Part shown: positions 7,953 to 9,648 of the stretch, one piece after another
How the letters are laid out: the number at the start of each line of letters is the position of its first letter
How positions within the stretch are numbered: position 1 is the first letter of the stretch
Origin: CAZXYF01 sp964644705
GTDB lineage: Bacteria > Planctomycetota > Brocadiia > SM23-32
Assembly (NCBI GenBank): GCA_964644705.1
Contig: CAZXYF010000118.1
Span: 1 to 9,648, forward strand
Length of the DNA stretch: 9,648 bases
Direction of reading: 5' to 3'
The notes under the pieces: generated by a model
Databases searched by the model: none
The model's input: the letters and a program-made list of their open reading frames with translations, nothing else
Told to the model about the DNA's origin: nothing
Translations under genes and position numbers: made by a program

Positions 7953-8966
7953 TCAGAGTTCCCGCTCCACGGCCTCGGCAATCGGGCGTAGCTCATCCAT
8001 CATCTCGCCAAACCCATCCAGCGTCAGCGACTGCGCGCCGTCCACCTGGGCCTCTTCCGGATCGGGATGCGTCTCCACCAGCAGACCATCGGCACCGCCG
8101 GCAATGGCGGATCGGGCGAGTGGGGGCACGAGGGATCGTTCGCCGGCCGGGTGACTGGGATCGACGATCACCGGCAGGTGAGTAACCCGTTTGAGATGCG
8201 CAAGCGCCCCGATGGAGAGGGTGTAGCGCGTGTGATCCTCGAAGGTGCGGATACCGCGCAGGCAGAGCATGACGCTGGCGTTGCCGGATTTGAGGATGTA
8301 TTCGGCGGCGAGCAGCAGCTCATCCACGCTGGCGCTGATGCCGCGTTTCAGCAACACGGGTTTGTGCATCTGGCCAACCTCCTCCAGCAGGCAGTAGTTC
8401 TGCATGTTTCGGGCGCCGATCTGGAAGACGTCGGTGTATTCGGCCACCAGCTCGGTGTGTTCGGTGGCCAGCAGCTCGGTAACCACGGGCAGGCCGGTTT
8501 CCTCACGCGCTGCCGCCAGGATTTTCAGCCCTTCCTCTTCCAGGCCGCGGAAGCTATAGGGACTGGTGCGAGGCTTGTAGGCTCCGCCACGTAGCGCGAC
8601 TGCGCCGGCCTTTTTCACTTCCCGGGCGGCGGTGAGAACCTGATCGTAGCTTTCCACCGCGCATGGACCGGCGATCACCGCGATACGGTCCTTGCCCACC
8701 TCCATTCCATCCAGCGTGACGGGGGTAACGTGGGATGAAATTTCCCGGCTGGCCAGTTTATAGCGGCTGAGGATGGGGATGGTGCGTTCGACTCCGGGGA
8801 TGGCTTTCCAGTAGTCCGGCGGGATTTCGCGTTTATCACCGATGGCGGCGATGACGTTACGTTTTTGACCCCGTAGCAGGATAGCTTCCAGATTTTTTTC
8901 CTCCACCCGTTCGATGGCATGATTGATCTGGTTTTCCGATGCGTCACTTTGCATCACGATTATCAT
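7953..8966 (-). CDS. aroF: 3-deoxy-7-phosphoheptulonate (DAHP) synthase, type I beta with N-terminal regulatory domain
   Basis: The enzyme condenses phosphoenolpyruvate and erythrose 4-phosphate to DAHP, the committed step of the shikimate pathway to Phe, Tyr, Trp and chorismate products. Its 337 residues comprise a ferredoxin-like domain (about 1-70), which confers feedback inhibition in Thermotoga-type enzymes, and a TIM barrel. Visible motifs: IAGPCAVES (97-105), RGGAYKPRTSPYSFRG (126-141), QIGARNMQN (182-190), LLKRG (205-209), VDPSH (268-272), VETHPDP (298-304). The metal ligands Cys102, His272, Glu298 and Asp309 fall at the positions I recall for the Thermotoga maritima enzyme. The usual CERG motif reads CLRG (235-238), changing Glu to Leu. 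ATG 8966 has GAGGAG (8980-8975) 8 nt upstream. An aromatic leader peptide and attenuator precede the gene. The symbol aroF is used generically. Confidence 0.95.
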   Translation of the reverse strand: MIIVMQSDASENQINHAIERVEEKNLEAILLRGQKRNVIAAIGDKREIPPDYWKAIPGVERTIPILSRYKLASREISSHVTPVTLDGMEVGKDRIAVIAGPCAVESYDQVLTAAREVKKAGAVALRGGAYKPRTSPYSFRGLEEEGLKILAAAREETGLPVVTELLATEHTELVAEYTDVFQIGARNMQNYCLLEEVGQMHKPVLLKRGISASVDELLLAAEYILKSGNASVMLCLRGIRTFEDHTRYTLSIGALAHLKRVTHLPVIVDPSHPAGERSLVPPLARSAIAGGADGLLVETHPDPEEAQVDGAQSLTLDGFGEMMDELRPIAEAVEREL

Positions 8967-9013
8967 GGGTCGTTCTCCTCAAAGTGCTTACTCCATTAAA
9001 TATCTATGTCCAT

Positions 9014-9048
9014 AAAAAAAGCCCCGAAGCCGGCTGACTTCGGGGCTT
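9014..9048 (-). terminator. Intrinsic (attenuator, 3:4) terminator in the aroF leader
   Basis: On the minus strand GCCCCGAAG (9046-9038), the 8-nt loop TCAGCCGG (9037-9030) and CTTCGGGGC (9029-9021) form a perfect 9-bp GC-rich stem. Two further A-T pairs can be added (9048-9047 with 9020-9019), and seven T residues lie at 9020-9014. This is a strong rho-independent terminator for transcription running toward aroF. It lies 47 nt before the aroF start rather than after a gene, and 37 nt after the leader-peptide stop codon, so it is placed to control entry into aroF. Confidence 0.93.
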
Positions 9049-9109
9049 GACTCTTCAGATCACAATCGCACGCAACAAGCCGTTAGCCAGCCTCAATCCA
9101 CCGTGAGGC
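9032..9109 (-). promoter_or_regulatory. Attenuator 1:2 protector hairpin and 2:3 antiterminator of the aroF leader
   Basis: Segment 1:2 is GCCTCA (9109-9104) paired with TGAGGC (9095-9090), loop of 8 nt, beginning immediately after the last Phe codon of the leader peptide's aromatic run. Segment 2:3 consists of GGCTGGCT (9092-9085) paired with AGTCAGCC (9039-9032), 8 bp with one G-U, and GGCTTG (9081-9076) paired with CAAGCC (9049-9044), 6 bp. A small internal loop (9084-9082 opposite 9043-9040) separates the two helices. The 1:2 and 2:3 structures share 9092-9090. The 2:3 structure takes up most of the 5' arm of the terminator, so it excludes 3:4. The leader stop codon (9085-9083) lies inside segment 2, so a ribosome completing translation would cover it. 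Pairings are read directly; regulation is inferred from the trp/phe attenuation model. Confidence 0.85.
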
Positions 9110-9205
9110 AAAATAAAAATACCAGAATGCAAACACAAAGTTTTTCCGTCCGCGGGACTGGTCCACGTTGACGGAAGTGTGATAGGTGTTTGCATGCTCC
9201 AGCAT
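9083..9205 (-). CDS. Aromatic-rich attenuator leader peptide of aroF (40 aa)
   Basis: An ATG at 9205-9203 with GAGG (9214-9211) five nt upstream opens a 40-codon frame ending in TAA (9085-9083). Residues 23-32 read FVFAFWYFYF and Trp36 follows, so nine of residues 23-36 are aromatic: five Phe, two Tyr and two Trp. The N-terminal half is ordinary and hydrophilic. The peptide probably has no function as a protein; its translation would measure charged tRNA-Phe, tRNA-Tyr and tRNA-Trp. A ribosome held at about codons 28-32 (9124-9110) would mask segment 1 of the attenuator, freeing segment 2 to form the antiterminator, so aroF would be transcribed when aromatic amino acids are scarce. The gene is short and lies inside longer spurious reading frames, so ordinary gene callers would miss it. 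Confidence 0.85.
   Translation of the reverse strand: MLEHANTYHTSVNVDQSRGRKNFVFAFWYFYFASRWIEAG
9127..9195 (-). promoter_or_regulatory. Large nested hairpin inside the leader-peptide coding region
   Basis: On the minus strand ATGCAAACAC (9195-9186) is perfectly complementary to GTGTTTGCAT (9136-9127), 10 bp. Inside it TTCCGTC (9176-9170) pairs with GACGGAA (9150-9144), 7 bp. The outer stem joins leader codons 4-7 to codons 24-27, where the aromatic run begins. It may be a pause hairpin that holds RNA polymerase until a ribosome starts on the leader, or a structure that regulates leader translation. The pairing is seen; the role is inferred. Confidence 0.45.
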
Positions 9206-9227
9206 AGGGGCCTCGCAGCAAAAAGAG

Positions 9228-9250
9228 ACGGGTAACGATCAAGTACCCGT
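9228..9250. promoter_or_regulatory. 23-bp interrupted palindrome at the aroF transcription start (possible operator)
   Basis: ACGGGTA (9228-9234) and TACCCGT (9244-9250) are perfect inverted repeats separated by 9 bp. The element directly abuts the -10 hexamer (9256-9251) and covers the predicted start near 9244. A dimeric repressor binding here would block the promoter. Alternatively the element folds as a 5'-end hairpin in RNA starting upstream of 9250, where the following CTCTTTTTG makes it slightly terminator-like. The operator reading fits the position better. Confidence 0.45.
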
Positions 9251-9279
9251 AATGTACCGGCAGTGGGTCGTGATGTCAA
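9251..9279 (-). promoter_or_regulatory. Sigma-70-type promoter for the aroF leader transcript
   Basis: On the minus strand a perfect TTGACA -35 box (9279-9274), a 17-bp spacer (9273-9257) and TACATT (9256-9251, four of six consensus positions) point toward the leader peptide and aroF. Transcription would start near 9244, giving an untranslated plus leader-peptide region of about 278 nt before the aroF ATG. It is the best promoter-like sequence found in the window. Confidence 0.65.
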
Positions 9280-9505
9280 AAGGAGGAAGTGGATCCCGCA
9301 AAACATGCCCCATAGCACAGCCGGGCCCTTGTGGGAGGTGAGAAAAAGGGAGAGAGAGGAAGGTCCGGTCACGGGGGAGGCGCAGGCCGGCGGCGCCTTC
9401 GCAGCGAGGGAGGTGGATGAAATGACTCCAAAGTCAGCAGGGGATAATGCAATTAAACTGTTTGCCTGGATCGGATTGAGGGACGCGGAGGAGGGAAAAG
9501 GTAGA
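9280..9505. other. Region without a convincing gene
   Basis: Reading frames are open here on both strands, but none has a convincing start or coding-like composition. A Shine-Dalgarno-like AAAGGAGG at 9279-9286 (+) has no start codon at a suitable distance. A pure purine run covers 9340-9363 on the plus strand. A short GC stem, AGGCGC/GCGCCT type, lies near 9378-9400. The stretch is probably the spacer between the gene at the right edge and the aroF promoter. Confidence 0.4.
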
Positions 9506-9646
9506 TTACGGCTCCGGTACTGCGTGATCTGTATCGTTTGCCGATTCCAGGAGAAAACCAGTTGCATCTCTTCCAATTCTGCCGTCCCATCCTTCAGGTG
9601 ATCGCGCCAATTGCCCCTGATCGCCGGAGGCGATCTCTGGAGTGCG
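9506..9646 (-). CDS. Possible C-terminal 46 codons of an unrecognised protein (partial)
   Basis: A minus-strand frame open to the window edge ends at TAA 9508-9506. Its translation, starting RTPEIASGDQGQLARSPEG and ending DTDHAVPEP, is rich in Gly, Asp, Ala and Glu, and 21 of 46 codons begin with G, a coding-like bias. No family is recognisable from this fragment. Two competing frames are also open across the same bases. One is another minus-strand frame (NWRDHLKDGTAELEEMQL...). The other is a plus-strand frame after the TAG at 9502-9504. The strand and frame are therefore uncertain; if the call is right, the gene would lie upstream of aroF in the same direction, separated by the aroF promoter. 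Confidence 0.3.
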   Translation of the reverse strand, partial: RTPEIASGDQGQLARSPEGWDGRIGRDATGFLLESANDTDHAVPEP

Positions 9647-9648
9647 CT

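Noticed and set aside
7919..7961. Inverted repeat GAACTCTG/CAGAGTTC at the 3' end of aroF as a terminator
   Set aside because: The stem is 8 bp but the loop is 27 nt and no U-run follows on the minus strand, so it is too weak to call.
8067..8594. Plus-strand ORF of 175 codons antisense to the DAHP synthase gene
   Set aside because: It is a shadow of the highly conserved aroF coding sequence, and its translation has no motif.
9350..9380. GAGAGGAAGGTCCGG resembling the conserved 5' part of RNase P RNA
   Set aside because: The other conserved RNase P elements are missing in the following sequence. The likeness is limited to a purine-rich stretch.
9055..9576. Minus-strand ORF of 173 codons across the aroF leader
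   Set aside because: Its translation is Ser/Pro/Leu-rich without family character. It runs through the promoter, the palindrome and the leader peptide in a different frame. The short aromatic-rich frame explains the region better.
9263..9601. Plus-strand ORF of 112 codons
   Set aside because: It has a GTG start without a properly spaced RBS, overlaps the aroF promoter in antisense and shows no recognisable motif. The strong SD-like sequence at 9279-9286 has no start codon at the right distance.

Overview
The window looks like chromosome of a Gram-negative, moderately GC-rich bacterium. Two things suggest the Planctomycetes-Verrucomicrobia-Lentisphaerae/Kiritimatiellota side of the tree: a giant surface protein with passenger-type beta-strand repeats and a W-x-G...W-S...N-W module, and a Thermotoga/Bacillus-type (type I beta) DAHP synthase. 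This placement is an impression from protein style, not a computed result.

Layout. Positions 2-5107 (+) hold the 3' part of a very large, Asp/Gly/Thr-rich surface protein whose N-terminus lies outside the window. It ends in an unusual helical, Arg-rich domain instead of a membrane barrel. Next come proB (glutamate 5-kinase, 5276-6460, +) and a small ribbon-helix-helix antitoxin-like gene (6595-6831, +). Convergent to these, on the minus strand, lies a MntA-HepT (minimal nucleotidyltransferase / HEPN ribonuclease) toxin-antitoxin pair. The sequence supports shorter starts than the longest ORFs for both genes: mntA 7708-7289 and hepT 7292-6870, sharing GTGA. Upstream of them on the same strand is a DAHP synthase gene (8966-7953), which catalyses the first step of the shikimate pathway.

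The most remarkable part is the roughly 310-bp leader of the DAHP synthase gene (about 9279-8967, minus strand). In transcription order it contains a near-consensus promoter (TTGACA, 17 bp, TACATT); a 23-bp interrupted palindrome at the predicted transcription start; a 40-codon leader peptide with its own RBS whose C-terminal part reads FVFAFWYFYF...W (Phe, Trp and Tyr codons); a 1:2 protector hairpin directly after the aromatic codons; a 2:3 antiterminator of 14 base pairs; and a 3:4 GC-rich terminator followed by seven U residues, 47 nt before the aroF start codon. This is the full architecture of a ribosome-mediated transcription attenuator. It appears to sense all three aromatic amino acids, the end products of the pathway, and to control the committed enzyme. 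The leader ORF is too short to be found by ordinary gene calling and is overlapped by longer spurious ORFs.

The right edge (9506-9646, minus) may carry the last 46 codons of another gene. The stretch 9280-9505 shows no convincing gene.
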